A model generated the notes under the pieces. It had not been told where the DNA came from. It saw only the letters and a list, made by a program, of their open reading frames with translations, and did no database searches. From Dialister sp. UBA7295 (GTDB lineage Bacteria > Bacillota > Negativicutes > Veillonellales > Dialisteraceae), in assembly GCA_002471975.1 (NCBI GenBank), contig DKQZ01000090.1, positions 74,086 through 110,506 of the forward strand: a stretch of DNA of 36,421 bases, written 5' to 3'. The translations under genes and the position numbers were made by a program. Positions 15,527 through 23,326 of this stretch are shown piece by piece (position 1 is the first letter of the stretch; each line of letters opens with the position of its first letter).

Positions 15527-17017
15527 TTATTTCAGCATTTCCTGGAAATCCCCATTGAGCTTATTCTCCGCAGCAGCCAGTTTTTCTTCCTGCCGGGATA
15601 CCCAGTTTTCGTTGTCAGCGAGGTCATTCTTTGCCATGGAAATCATCTTTTCCAGTTCAGCGGGCTGGGGGCCGCCTTTGACCTTTCTATTGTGGATGAT
15701 GGCCACGGGGTCTTTGGCATGGTTCCATTCATCTTCGGTCATGGGGAATGCCTTTGGCAGGACGGGATCGTCTTTGGCAAGTTTCTCATAGACCATCTGG
15801 GCTTTGTCGTAGGTGAAGTCTTTCGGGGTGATGTTGTTGGCCCTTGCATAGGTCACGATTTCGCTGGCAAAGTGATGGCCCGTGCGGAAGGGGATGCCAT
15901 GATTTTTCATGAGTTCATCGGCGATTTCCTGGGAGCAGGTCCAGTCGAGGTCCAGCTCTTCCAGAGACCGTTCCGGTTTGATGACAAGGTTATTGAGTAT
16001 TCTGTCCAGGCCGGAGAGGACTTTGGTTCCCTGGGGCATGAGGTCGCGTCTTCCGTTCAGCCGTCCGTCAGCCATGCCGGCAGGGATATTGTGAGAGCGG
16101 AAAGCGGCTTCCATGCTCATGCCGAGAAGGGTGGAAGCATCGCCGCGGCAGGAATTCAGGATGCCCGGGTTCCGCTTCTGGGGCATGGCGGAGGAAACAT
16201 AGGTATTTCCACCGCCCTCTTTCAAAAGAATCCAGGGACGGGGCTGGGCGTACTGCTGCATGATTTCTTCGATGAAAGAGGTGGTATGGATGGCAATGCA
16301 GTTCGTGATGCCTCCCGTTTCGATGGGCGCTTCCTGGGGGAAGACCTGGCCTGCATCGTAGGTATTGTAGGCGAGGCCGTCAAATCCCAGATAGGCGGCC
16401 ATGCGGTCACGATTGAGGGGCCAGCCTGTGCCGTTTAAAACGGTGGAGCCCATGGGGGAGCGGTTCAGGCGGGCAAAATATTCGCGGGTCCGCTGCATGT
16501 CCCGGTTATAGGCATTGGCATAGGCAATGAGGTAATGGGCAAGGCTGTTCGGCTGGGCCTGGACGCCATTCGTATAGTTCGGAATGACGGTTTCCTTATT
16601 TTCCTCAGCCAGACGGATGAGGTCGGCCTGCACTTTATTCAGTTCTTTTGCCATGTCCAGCAGGTGTTCCCGCTGCTCCATGATGCCGACAGTGGTCAGC
16701 ATATCCTGGGAAGAGCGGCCTGCATGGATTTTCGTCACCTGGGGACCGGCAGCCTTGATGAGGTAGGGTTCGAAGGCCACTACATTGGCCGGCCGGGGTG
16801 CGCCGGGACGGGACCCGTCGGCGAGGACTTTCCGGATGCCCTGGGCGATATTTCTTCCTTCTTCCGGCGTCAGAAGGCCTTCGGACGTATTGACGATATC
16901 CGAAGCCTTATTGATCTGGCCCAGCCAGTAGAAATTGTCCCGAGGCGCATCGGCAGCAAATACGGTGCCGCCCGAAATCATGGCGGCCAGAGTCAAAGCA
17001 AGAATGGATTTCTTCAT
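15527..17017 (-). CDS. Exported argininosuccinate-lyase-like protein
   Basis: A 496-residue member of the argininosuccinate lyase/fumarase/aspartase superfamily. Residues 1-21 form a signal peptide ending Val-Phe-Ala, so the enzyme should be periplasmic, which is unusual because this superfamily is normally cytoplasmic. Landmarks: HAGRSSQDM near residue 97 (lyase HTGRSRNDQ-type region) and SSAMPQKRNP near 280, the flexible signature loop with the catalytic Ser. In the central conserved motif, where argininosuccinate lyase has YTH before a Gln and AQP, this protein has YTNGVQAQP, so the His is Asn. That makes ordinary argininosuccinate cleavage doubtful; C4-dicarboxylate-amine substrates remain possible. 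AAAGGAG precedes the ATG. There are no arginine genes nearby. Confidence 0.8.
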   Translation of the reverse strand: MKKSILALTLAAMISGGTVFAADAPRDNFYWLGQINKASDIVNTSEGLLTPEEGRNIAQGIRKVLADGSRPGAPRPANVVAFEPYLIKAAGPQVTKIHAGRSSQDMLTTVGIMEQREHLLDMAKELNKVQADLIRLAEENKETVIPNYTNGVQAQPNSLAHYLIAYANAYNRDMQRTREYFARLNRSPMGSTVLNGTGWPLNRDRMAAYLGFDGLAYNTYDAGQVFPQEAPIETGGITNCIAIHTTSFIEEIMQQYAQPRPWILLKEGGGNTYVSSAMPQKRNPGILNSCRGDASTLLGMSMEAAFRSHNIPAGMADGRLNGRRDLMPQGTKVLSGLDRILNNLVIKPERSLEELDLDWTCSQEIADELMKNHGIPFRTGHHFASEIVTYARANNITPKDFTYDKAQMVYEKLAKDDPVLPKAFPMTEDEWNHAKDPVAIIHNRKVKGGPQPAELEKMISMAKNDLADNENWVSRQEEKLAAAENKLNGDFQEMLK

Positions 17018-17123
17018 AGGTTTCTCCTTTTGAAATATTCGAAAACAAACACCGCTTATATTATAAAATACATATTTATATCGCCTTTATTGAAAAGATT
17101 TATATTTATCAATAGGAGAAATG

Positions 17124-17160
17124 TTGGTCCGTGGTCCGTGGTCCGTGATTCGTGGTTCGG
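17124..17160 (-). repeat. CACGGAC-type heptamer tract
   Basis: Five units (TTGGTCC, GTGGTCC, GTGGTCC, GTGATTC, GTGGTTC) without the usual hairpin or joining box. It lies between the lyase promoter region and the araC remnant and looks like a truncated element. Confidence 0.65.
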
Positions 17161-17177
17161 GAGCCGGGGAAATTCTT

Positions 17178-17350
17178 TCAGGACCGGGCGGCCTGGTATT
17201 CTTTCGGGGTGAGGCCTGTTTTTTCTTTGAAATATTTCCCAAAGAGGCTGATCTGGCGGAAGCCCATGTCCAGGGCGATCTGCCCTATGGGAAGATCGGT
17301 GGAAAGGAGTCTTTCTGCGGCCTGTTGCAAACGGTATTCCAGGAGGTATT
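17178..17350 (-). pseudogene. 3' remnant of an AraC-family regulator
   Basis: The minus strand from 17350 to a TGA at 17178-17180 encodes about 57 residues that match the end of an AraC-type DNA-binding domain: EYLLEYRLQQAAERLL, then IGQIALDMGF, then SLFGKYFKEKTGLTPKEY. No start codon or N-terminal domain exists; the upstream part is replaced by the MFS gene on the other strand, whose ribosome binding site lies inside the remnant. I infer the 5' part was lost by deletion. Confidence 0.75.
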
Positions 17351-17353
17351 CAC

Positions 17354-17857
17354 ATGAATCGCTTCGATCCCCGCATTTATCTTTTCACCCTCGGCCATTT
17401 CTCCGTGGACTGGGCCCAGGGAGCCATCCCGGCGCTGCTGCCTTATTTCATTTCTGCCTGCAGCCTTTCCTATCAGGACGCAGGGTCTCTTGCTTTTGCC
17501 AATATCCTTCTCTCCTCCGTGGCCCAGCCTGTCTTCGGGTATTATGCGGATAAGGTCTCCAAGCCCTGGGTTGCGCCCCTGGGCATCCTCATGACGGGGA
17601 TTTCCCTTTCTGTCATGCCCTTTGCCTCGGGCATCACCCTGGGCCTCTCCACGACTTTCGGAGGACTCGTGACTCCCCTCATCGGCTGGGCTGCCGATAC
17701 CTTTGGCCTCGTGCCTGCCTTCCAGATTCTCTGGATCGTGGCCATCCCGGGCGCCATGTTCCTTCACCCTGAAATCCGACAGGAAAGAAGAAAAAATCTC
17801 CGAGCCCCCAGCAAAGAAACTGGCCGGAGAGAATGGAATCTGATTCATTCTTTCTGA
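17354..17857 (+). pseudogene. MFS transporter with a large internal deletion
   Basis: 167 residues. The N-terminal part (to about residue 95) resembles the first helices of fosmidomycin-resistance-type MFS exporters (YLFTLGHFSVDWAQGAIPALLPYF). At about residue 95 it jumps to sequence like the last helices (STTFGGLVTPLIGWAADTFGLVPAFQIL). Full-length members have about 390-400 residues, so some 220 residues are missing in frame and about half of the helices are gone; transport is unlikely. AGGAGG at 17340-17346 and ATG 17354 remain. It sits beside the araC remnant, probably its former regulator. Confidence 0.75.
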
Positions 17858-17864
17858 TGAAATA

Positions 17865-17905
17865 AAAACACCTGCCTGATCACGCAGATCATGGGCAGGT
17901 GTTTT
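17865..17905. terminator. Terminator between convergent genes
   Basis: AAAACACCTGCC (17865-17876) pairs with GGCAGGTGTTTT (17894-17905), with an inner TGATC/GATCA stem. It separates the MFS remnant from the convergent abiE operon and can serve both directions. Confidence 0.85.
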
Positions 17906-17958
17906 CTATAGGGAAAGAAACAAAATATATAATCTCGTTCAGCTTGTTTTATTGGGGT

Positions 17959-19005
17959 TCAAAGCAAAAGCTGTGCCGCTTCGTAGACGTAGGCAAAAGT
18001 TTCCAGATCTTGACGGCCAAGGTAATTCAGCACTTTGAATGGCGTTCCGCCAAGGGAAACCCGGGAATAATCTTTGGAAGGGTCAATGGTATGATATGTA
18101 TTCTGGCCGGAAAGCAGATTGGCAGTCAGCAGGAAAACCTGTGCCGCTTTTCTCAGGGCTTTTTCCCCATTGAATTTTTCGCCAAAGACATGGCTGGCGA
18201 GCCGCCTGATTCCATCCTGCAGCCAGGCATATTCATTCCTGCTCATTTTGCCGCGGCTCAGAATGCAGAGAGTACTGTCCATGGAGTCTTTCAGACAGTC
18301 GCCAGCAGTACAGGTCAGTCCCCGATAGGAAAGTTCGGTCTGGAGGATATCCTGATATGTCCTTCTGACAAGAGAAAAATCATCCATTATGTCCAGAAGT
18401 GCGGCGATATCATACATCTGCTTCAATATTTCCATTTCTTTTCCAATACCGAAAGGAATGCCGGAAGTGTGTGGGGCAAAAGCAGTCAGCTTATCACCCA
18501 GAATACAGTTGGCATCGGGAATTGAGACAATCTGATCCGGCCCTTCATCACTGATCAGAAACAGGGCATTCCTCACAGGTTTTTGGATGACCCTGGCGTA
18601 ATGATTTTCTTCAAACAGAACGTCAAGCAGGATATAAAAAGGCCTGCGGTTGACCGGTGAATCATATTGAAATTTAAAATGTCTTTTTTCTATCCGGTTA
18701 TGCCCCTTACGAATCTGTTCCTCAAAGGCTGAGAATGGAAATATTTTTGCAGCTTTTGCGATATATTCATTGATATCTGTCCCCGGAGGTACGACGATAT
18801 CGATATCAGTAGAAAGACGCATAGGCTTGTCCAGAAGGAGAATGAGACAGGTCCCGCCCTTGAAAAGAAAAGGAAGCCCTGTACGGGCCAGGGCTTCGAG
18901 GAGACCGAAGGCGTACAGGGTCCGTTCAATCAAGGTGGGATCCCCATGGCTGTAAGCCTGGAGTTGACGGATATGTTCCAGGGAAAAACTGTCTTTTGAA
19001 ATCAT
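17959..19005 (-). CDS. abiEii: AbiEii-type nucleotidyltransferase toxin
   Basis: A 348-residue nucleotidyltransferase-fold toxin of the AbiEii/AbiGii family. Motifs: Lys49-Gly-Gly-Thr52 (fold GGS/T motif), Ser65-Thr-Asp67-Ile-Asp69 (metal-binding DxD), Asp128 in LLDVLF (third carboxylate), and DKLTAF at 171-176 (family motif IV). AbiE toxins act as type IV systems: phage infection or antitoxin loss exposes a GTP-dependent or tRNA-directed nucleotidyltransferase that stops growth. The gene overlaps the antitoxin gene by four bases and is translated second, the standard AbiE order. The length is slightly above many homologs. All catalytic residues appear intact. Confidence 0.88.
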   Translation of the reverse strand: MISKDSFSLEHIRQLQAYSHGDPTLIERTLYAFGLLEALARTGLPFLFKGGTCLILLLDKPMRLSTDIDIVVPPGTDINEYIAKAAKIFPFSAFEEQIRKGHNRIEKRHFKFQYDSPVNRRPFYILLDVLFEENHYARVIQKPVRNALFLISDEGPDQIVSIPDANCILGDKLTAFAPHTSGIPFGIGKEMEILKQMYDIAALLDIMDDFSLVRRTYQDILQTELSYRGLTCTAGDCLKDSMDSTLCILSRGKMSRNEYAWLQDGIRRLASHVFGEKFNGEKALRKAAQVFLLTANLLSGQNTYHTIDPSKDYSRVSLGGTPFKVLNYLGRQDLETFAYVYEAAQLLL

Positions 19006-19700
19006 GGGAATACCTCCGTGGCCAGTTGAATTCCGGTTTCCCGGTGAATGAAATCCAGCAGCTTCGTTTTCGCACCTCTCCGGGAGGCATAGCGGAAAAG
19101 GGTGGTCTCATCGATCGCGTAATTTTTAAACATGATTTCCATAGCATCCGGTAAATCGGCAGGACTGTATAACATTTTCACCGTTTTATCGGCAAACAAG
19201 TCTACTGCCAGTTTTTCCAGGCGGATTTCATGAGGCTTCCGGCGGCTGCGGGGAGATTGGGAAATCAGCCGCTTTATGATGATCCCGGCCATAGGGAGAT
19301 AAGTCTCAAGTACATTCCTGTCCGGCTTGCACAGAACCTGACCGGGATAACAGGGGTGCAGAAATTCGAAAAAGGATTCTGCCAGCATAGGCTCCACATC
19401 GAGGATGAGGATATTCCTGGACAGCTGATGATTCAGGAATTCGTTAAGCATGCCCGTTTCCCAGAGAATATAATCAGCCCGGGGATATTTCTTTTCCAGA
19501 AGAGAAGAAAGCTTACCCAGTTCCGGTGAGACGGAAGGACGATAAACGCTTTTGCCGTCATGATTCCACATATACCGGTTGCTTCCCACCCGAATCACCG
19601 ATTCCTTGCCAAGGAGACCGGACAGGGCCTGACTGACAGAACTTTCCCGCAGAGATTTCATTGCTCCCAGGTCGGTTCTTGAAAAAAACTCACCATACAT
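19002..19700 (-). CDS. abiEi: AbiEi-type antitoxin
   Basis: A 232-residue protein of the AbiEi antitoxin group. The first 70 residues look like a winged helix (SSVSQALSGLLGKESVIRVGSNRYMW), used by family members to bind the operon promoter. The rest holds the AbiEi C-terminal fold, including YILWETGMLNEF and RLEKLAVDLFAD. AbiEi counters the toxin without binding it (type IV) and represses its own operon. GAGGTGG precedes ATG 19700. Two identical 14-base repeats flank the presumed promoter just upstream, consistent with autoregulation. Confidence 0.82.
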   Translation of the reverse strand: MYGEFFSRTDLGAMKSLRESSVSQALSGLLGKESVIRVGSNRYMWNHDGKSVYRPSVSPELGKLSSLLEKKYPRADYILWETGMLNEFLNHQLSRNILILDVEPMLAESFFEFLHPCYPGQVLCKPDRNVLETYLPMAGIIIKRLISQSPRSRRKPHEIRLEKLAVDLFADKTVKMLYSPADLPDAMEIMFKNYAIDETTLFRYASRRGAKTKLLDFIHRETGIQLATEVFP

Positions 19701-19732
19701 CCTGACACCACCTCACTTTCATCAAAAATCGG

Positions 19733-19800
19733 AAAAAATTGTCATTCTATTTTTAAATAAATTATATCACATTTCGACAAAAAATAAAAAAATTGTCATT
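19733..19800 (-). promoter_or_regulatory. abiE promoter with repeated operator candidate
   Basis: AAAAAATTGTCATT occurs at 19733-19746 and again at 19787-19800, in the same orientation, 54 bases apart. Between them, on the minus strand, TGA-TATAAT (19761-19769) is an extended -10 for abiEi. The placement on either side of the promoter suggests an AbiEi binding region. Confidence 0.6.
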
Positions 19801-19840
19801 TTATGTACCTTTTGAATGAAAATTTCAAAATATTTCCTCA

Positions 19841-20025
19841 TATCTCGCGCCGATGGCGCCGCTTCCATGCCCGCTCCGAAACAAAAGTCTGATCATCCTG
19901 CAGTTTTTCTTCCTCAATCCAGGGCAATTTATATTTACATATATTGCGCCGTAAGGCGCCACCTTCCCGACAATCCCGATACCTCCGACCGCCCCGACCA
20001 TCCCGAAACAAAAGTTATTTCATCC
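19841..20025 (+). repeat. Two direct composite repeats, one with a collapsed tract
   Basis: Element 1 (19841-19890) has hairpin GCGCC-GAT-GGCGC, a CTTCC joint, almost no tract, then GAAACAAAAGT. Element 2 (19930-20025) has hairpin GCGCC-GTAA-GGCGC, CACCTTC, five nonamers (19964-20008), then CAAAAGTT. Both continue into CATCCTGCAGTTT, so they are duplicates that differ in tract length. Confidence 0.8.
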
Positions 20026-20085
20026 TGCAGTTTCTATTTCAAAAATAAAGTTACCCGGAAAGAAAAACCTGTAAAGCAAAAAAAC

Positions 20086-20114
20086 TTGACAGCCCTTTTG
20101 CCGCCTGTTATAAT
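20086..20114 (+). promoter_or_regulatory. Consensus promoter of the ylxM-ffh operon
   Basis: TTGACA at 20086-20091 and TATAAT at 20109-20114 with a 17-base spacer: a perfect sigma-70/SigA match. Transcription should start near 20121, leaving a leader of about 15 bases. Confidence 0.92.
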
Positions 20115-20135
20115 ATTTCACGTTGTGGTGATGTT

Positions 20136-20459
20136 ATGTCTATAGAAAATATTGTCCGGAAGAGTGAGCTCCTCGATTGTTACGGGGCCCTTCTGACGGA
20201 AAGGCAGAGAGACTGCCTGGACTTATATTATAATGAAAATCTGACGCTGGCGGAAATCGCCCAGCATTTCCATATTTCCCGCCAGGCGGTGCATGATGCC
20301 ATGCGCCATGGCGAGGAGCAGCTCCTGTCTTATGAGAATGCCCTTCATCTTGTTTCCTTCAGGGAAAAGAAGGAAGCGGCGGCCAGGGAGCTCATGAATC
20401 TCATCCCTGATGAAAAGCAGGGGGAAGCTGAAACGTTGTTACAGGTTTTGTCGGAATGA
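20136..20459 (+). CDS. ylxM: YlxM/p13-family helix-turn-helix protein
   Basis: A 107-residue protein of the UPF0122/YlxM family, always next to ffh in Firmicutes. It has a sigma-region-4-like helix-turn-helix (LTERQRDCLDLYYNENLTLAEIAQHFHISRQAVHDAMRH, about residues 20-58), then a charged helix. In Streptococcus, YlxM associates with the signal recognition particle RNA and Ffh and affects GTPase activity. It starts 15 bases after the predicted transcription start, with only a weak GGTGAT site. The gap to ffh is ten bases. Confidence 0.9.
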   Translation: MSIENIVRKSELLDCYGALLTERQRDCLDLYYNENLTLAEIAQHFHISRQAVHDAMRHGEEQLLSYENALHLVSFREKKEAAARELMNLIPDEKQGEAETLLQVLSE

Positions 20460-20469
20460 AGGTGACCAT

Positions 20470-21852
20470 ATGCCCTTTGAAAGTTTAGGCGATAAACTGC
20501 AGTCCGCATTCAAGGATCTCCGGGGGAAAGGCAAACTTTCCGAAAGCGATATCGACGGGGCGCTCCGGGAAGTACGGCGGGCCCTTCTGGAAGCCGATGT
20601 CAATTTCAAGGTAGCCAAAGATTTCATCGCTCACGTCCGCGAGAAGGCAATGGGCGAGGAAGTATTCGGAAGCCTGAAACCGGACCAGACCGTTATCAAA
20701 ATTGTTAAAGATGAGCTGACCGAGCTCCTCGGGGGCACCCAGAGCAAGATCACTCTTTCTCCTTCGGGACTCACGATCATCATGCTGGTAGGTCTTCAGG
20801 GCGCCGGCAAGACGACCACGGCCGGCAAGCTGGCATTGATGTTCAAGAAAAAAGGCCATCGTCCTTTGATGGCAGCCTGCGACGTTTATCGTCCGGCCGC
20901 TATCAAACAGCTGGAAGTCCTGGGCCAGCAGACTGACGTCCCCGTATACCGTATGCCTCCCAATGTGGATCCTGTCCACATCGCAAGCTATGCCGTAGAT
21001 ACGGCAAAGGCCTACAACAGGGATGTGCTGATTCTCGATACCGCCGGCCGACTCACCATCGATGAGAAGCTGATGGCGGAACTTAGGAATATCAAGGCGG
21101 AAGTTCATCCTCATGAAATCCTGCTGGTCCTGGATTCCATGACCGGCCAGGATGCCGTGACGACGGCAAAAGCCTTTGATGAAAATCTGGGCATTGACGG
21201 GACCATCCTCACCAAGATGGACGGCGATGCCAGAGGCGGTGCTGCCCTTTCCATCAAGACAGTCACCGGAAAACCGATCAAGATGATCGGCGTATCTGAA
21301 AAGCTGGACGGCGGGCTGGAGGATTTCCACCCGGACCGTATGGCAGGCAGAATCCTGGATCTCGGCGATCTCGAAACTTTGATCGAGACGGCCCAGAGAA
21401 ATATGGATGCCGATGCCATGAAGGATGCGGCCGGCAAACTCCGCAAAGGAGAATTCACGCTGGACGATTTCCTGAAACAGCTGAAGCAGGTAAGAAAACT
21501 CGGTTCTTTCCAGTCCATCCTCGGTATGCTCCCGGGCATGGGCAAGTTCAAGGATCAGTTGAAAGACATTGATCTTGACGGGAAAGAAGTGAAACATATA
21601 GAGGCCATCATCCTCTCCATGACCCCTGAAGAAAGGGCGAATGTGAAGATCCTGAACGGCAGCCGTAGAAAGCGTATTGCCAACGGCGCCGGCGTAAAGA
21701 TCCAGGATGTGAACCGCATGATGAAACAATTTGCCGAAATGCAGAAGACCATGAAGAAAATGAAAGGCAGAATGGGCAAAGGCGGCGGCAAAAAGTTAGA
21801 TCCATCCAAGCTGGGAAGCCTTACCGGTTTCCCCGGGATGTTCAATAAATAA
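20470..21852 (+). CDS. ffh: Signal recognition particle GTPase Ffh
   Basis: The 460-residue SRP protein binds signal sequences on the ribosome and, with FtsY, hands nascent membrane proteins to SecYEG. Order: N domain (1-90), G domain with GLQGAGKTTT (about 108-117), DTAGR (about 190) and TKMDGDARGG (about 248-257), and the Met-rich M domain (from about 300), with GMLPGMGKFK in the finger loop and RKRIANGAG as the SRP RNA-binding helix-turn-helix. The C-terminal Lys/Met/Gly-rich tail is typical. ATG 20470 is chosen after GAAGGTGA; the longer frame back to 20410 lies inside ylxM. Confidence 0.97.
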   Translation: MPFESLGDKLQSAFKDLRGKGKLSESDIDGALREVRRALLEADVNFKVAKDFIAHVREKAMGEEVFGSLKPDQTVIKIVKDELTELLGGTQSKITLSPSGLTIIMLVGLQGAGKTTTAGKLALMFKKKGHRPLMAACDVYRPAAIKQLEVLGQQTDVPVYRMPPNVDPVHIASYAVDTAKAYNRDVLILDTAGRLTIDEKLMAELRNIKAEVHPHEILLVLDSMTGQDAVTTAKAFDENLGIDGTILTKMDGDARGGAALSIKTVTGKPIKMIGVSEKLDGGLEDFHPDRMAGRILDLGDLETLIETAQRNMDADAMKDAAGKLRKGEFTLDDFLKQLKQVRKLGSFQSILGMLPGMGKFKDQLKDIDLDGKEVKHIEAIILSMTPEERANVKILNGSRRKRIANGAGVKIQDVNRMMKQFAEMQKTMKKMKGRMGKGGGKKLDPSKLGSLTGFPGMFNK

Positions 21853-21882
21853 TCGAGATCATTTCAAGGAGGTGAAATTTCA

Positions 21883-22146
21883 ATGTTAAAAATTCGTCTG
21901 ACCCGTATGGGCGCAAAGAAGAATCCGTTCTACCGCATCGTAGTTATCGACTCCAGAGAAGCTAGAAACGGCGCTCCCACCGATACCATCGGCTGGTACG
22001 ACCCGGCTAAACTGGATGCTCCGGTAAAGATTGATGAAGAAAAGGTTCTTTCCTGGCTGGGCAAAGGCGCACAGCCGACCGACACCGTTCGTTCCATCCT
22101 GAGAAAGAACGGCATCCTTGCCAAGTTTGCAGAAGCAAAGAAATAA
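21883..22146 (+). CDS. rpsP: 30S ribosomal protein S16
   Basis: An 87-residue S16 that starts MLKIRLTRMGAKKNPFYRIVV, the family signature, and continues with NGAPTDTIGWYDP. It binds 16S rRNA in the 30S body. A full AAGGAGGTG ribosome binding site precedes the ATG, fitting very high expression. It follows ffh by 30 bases and precedes khpA by 12. Confidence 0.97.
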   Translation: MLKIRLTRMGAKKNPFYRIVVIDSREARNGAPTDTIGWYDPAKLDAPVKIDEEKVLSWLGKGAQPTDTVRSILRKNGILAKFAEAKK

Positions 22147-22158
22147 TGGGGGCCCTCT

Positions 22159-22386
22159 ATGAAAGAATTAGTGGAAACACTTGTCAAGGCTCTCGTAAGG
22201 AACCCTGACGCCGTGACTGTCACTGTCGTCCAGAAGGGCAGCCTGGAAATTTACCAGGTCCGCGTCGCTCCGGAAGACACGGGAAAAGTCATCGGCAGAA
22301 AAGGCCGCATTGCCAATGCAATCCGCACGGTTGTGAAAGCAGGCGCTCTGCGTGAAAACCGCAAAGTGGCTGTGGATATTATGTGA
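22159..22386 (+). CDS. khpA: KH-domain RNA-binding protein KhpA
   Basis: A 75-residue single KH domain protein (YlqC/UPF0109 family). The GxxG RNA-contact loop is in VIGRKGRIANAIRTVV (about residues 44-59). KhpA pairs with KhpB/Jag in many Firmicutes to bind transcripts and influence cell division and envelope gene expression. Conserved position between rpsP and ylqD/rimM confirms the identity. Confidence 0.93.
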   Translation: MKELVETLVKALVRNPDAVTVTVVQKGSLEIYQVRVAPEDTGKVIGRKGRIANAIRTVVKAGALRENRKVAVDIM

Positions 22387-22397
22387 GAGGTGCAGCA

Positions 22398-22805
22398 ATG
22401 GAAGAAATGCAGATTCTCGTACCGGTGGCTGTAAAATCCAAACTCACCGAGACGCTGAAGACCACACTGCTCAATGAAATCGGGCAGAATATCAGCCGTG
22501 TCGAACATGATATGGCACAGCTGGAATTTGAAGCCAACGGCAAACTGGCTGAACAGGCAAAGATCAATATCCAGGCAGTAGCGCCGCTGCGCGCGCAGTT
22601 CGAGGCCCAGAAAGCCCGGATGCAGCAGCTGAAGGACAAGCTGGTCAATGATAAAGATCACCTGGAAAGGCTTGCCATCGGTGCTGAACTCAACCGTCAG
22701 CCCATGAACCGCCTTGTCACCATCCATGTGGGGGATGACATGAATGCTTTAACCGGCGGCGAAATTCTGGTTGAAGACGGAAAGATTATCGCTTTCCGCA
22801 ACTGA
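22398..22805 (+). CDS. ylqD: YlqD-family protein
   Basis: A 135-residue protein with a short N-terminal strand region (MQILVPVAVKSKLTETLK), a long central amphipathic helix likely to form a coiled coil (about 40-95), and a C-terminal strand region with GDDMNALTGGEILVEDGKII. The gene sits between khpA and rimM, as ylqD does in Bacillus; its molecular role is unknown. ATG 22398 with AGAGGTG upstream is chosen over GTG 22383, which overlaps khpA and lacks a site. The stop is one base before the rimM start. Confidence 0.85.
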   Translation: MEEMQILVPVAVKSKLTETLKTTLLNEIGQNISRVEHDMAQLEFEANGKLAEQAKINIQAVAPLRAQFEAQKARMQQLKDKLVNDKDHLERLAIGAELNRQPMNRLVTIHVGDDMNALTGGEILVEDGKIIAFRN

Positions 22806-22806
22806 T

Positions 22807-23304
22807 ATGAAACCCGATGAAAAAATAATCGTCGGCCGAATCGTAGCCCCGCATGGTGTGCGGGGTGATTTGCGTATTTTACCCGATACGGACAGGCCGG
22901 AGATTTTCAAAAAACTCAAAACCATCTATATCGGAGAAAAGCCCTATGCCCTGAAATCCGCCCGTCCCCACAAGAATGTATACATCCTTCACGTAGAAGG
23001 AGTGGATGACAGGAATATGGCAGAAACCCTGGTCTCGAAAATCGTGGAAGTCCCCTTCAGCGAGCTTCCCGGGAGACCGGAAGGAACGTACTACTATTTC
23101 CAGCTCATCGGGCTGGAAGTGGTGACGGAAGACGGCACAAAGGTGGGAACCCTGAAGGAAATCATGGAAACCGGTGCCAACAATGTTTATGTCATCGATG
23201 GTCCGGAACACAAAGAAATCCTGATTCCGGCCATACCGTCATGCGTTCTCTCCATAGATATCGATGCAGGACGCATGACGGTGCGCCTGCCGGAGTGGGA
23301 ATGA
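22807..23304 (+). CDS. rimM: Ribosome maturation factor RimM
   Basis: A 165-residue RimM. The N-terminal barrel opens with IIVGRIVAPHGVRGDLRI, the family hallmark, and the C-terminal PRC-barrel contains YYFQLIGLEVVTEDG. It binds the 30S head and S19 to help 16S rRNA processing. The ATG follows the ylqD stop by one base with no clear Shine-Dalgarno site, suggesting translational coupling. Confidence 0.95.
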   Translation: MKPDEKIIVGRIVAPHGVRGDLRILPDTDRPEIFKKLKTIYIGEKPYALKSARPHKNVYILHVEGVDDRNMAETLVSKIVEVPFSELPGRPEGTYYYFQLIGLEVVTEDGTKVGTLKEIMETGANNVYVIDGPEHKEILIPAIPSCVLSIDIDAGRMTVRLPEWE

Positions 23305-23326
23305 TTTCCCTCTGAAGGAGCCCATC

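Noticed and set aside
15171..15558. Small plus-strand frames upstream of the lyase stop
   Set aside because: They are translations of the 115-117 bp tandem units without start signals.
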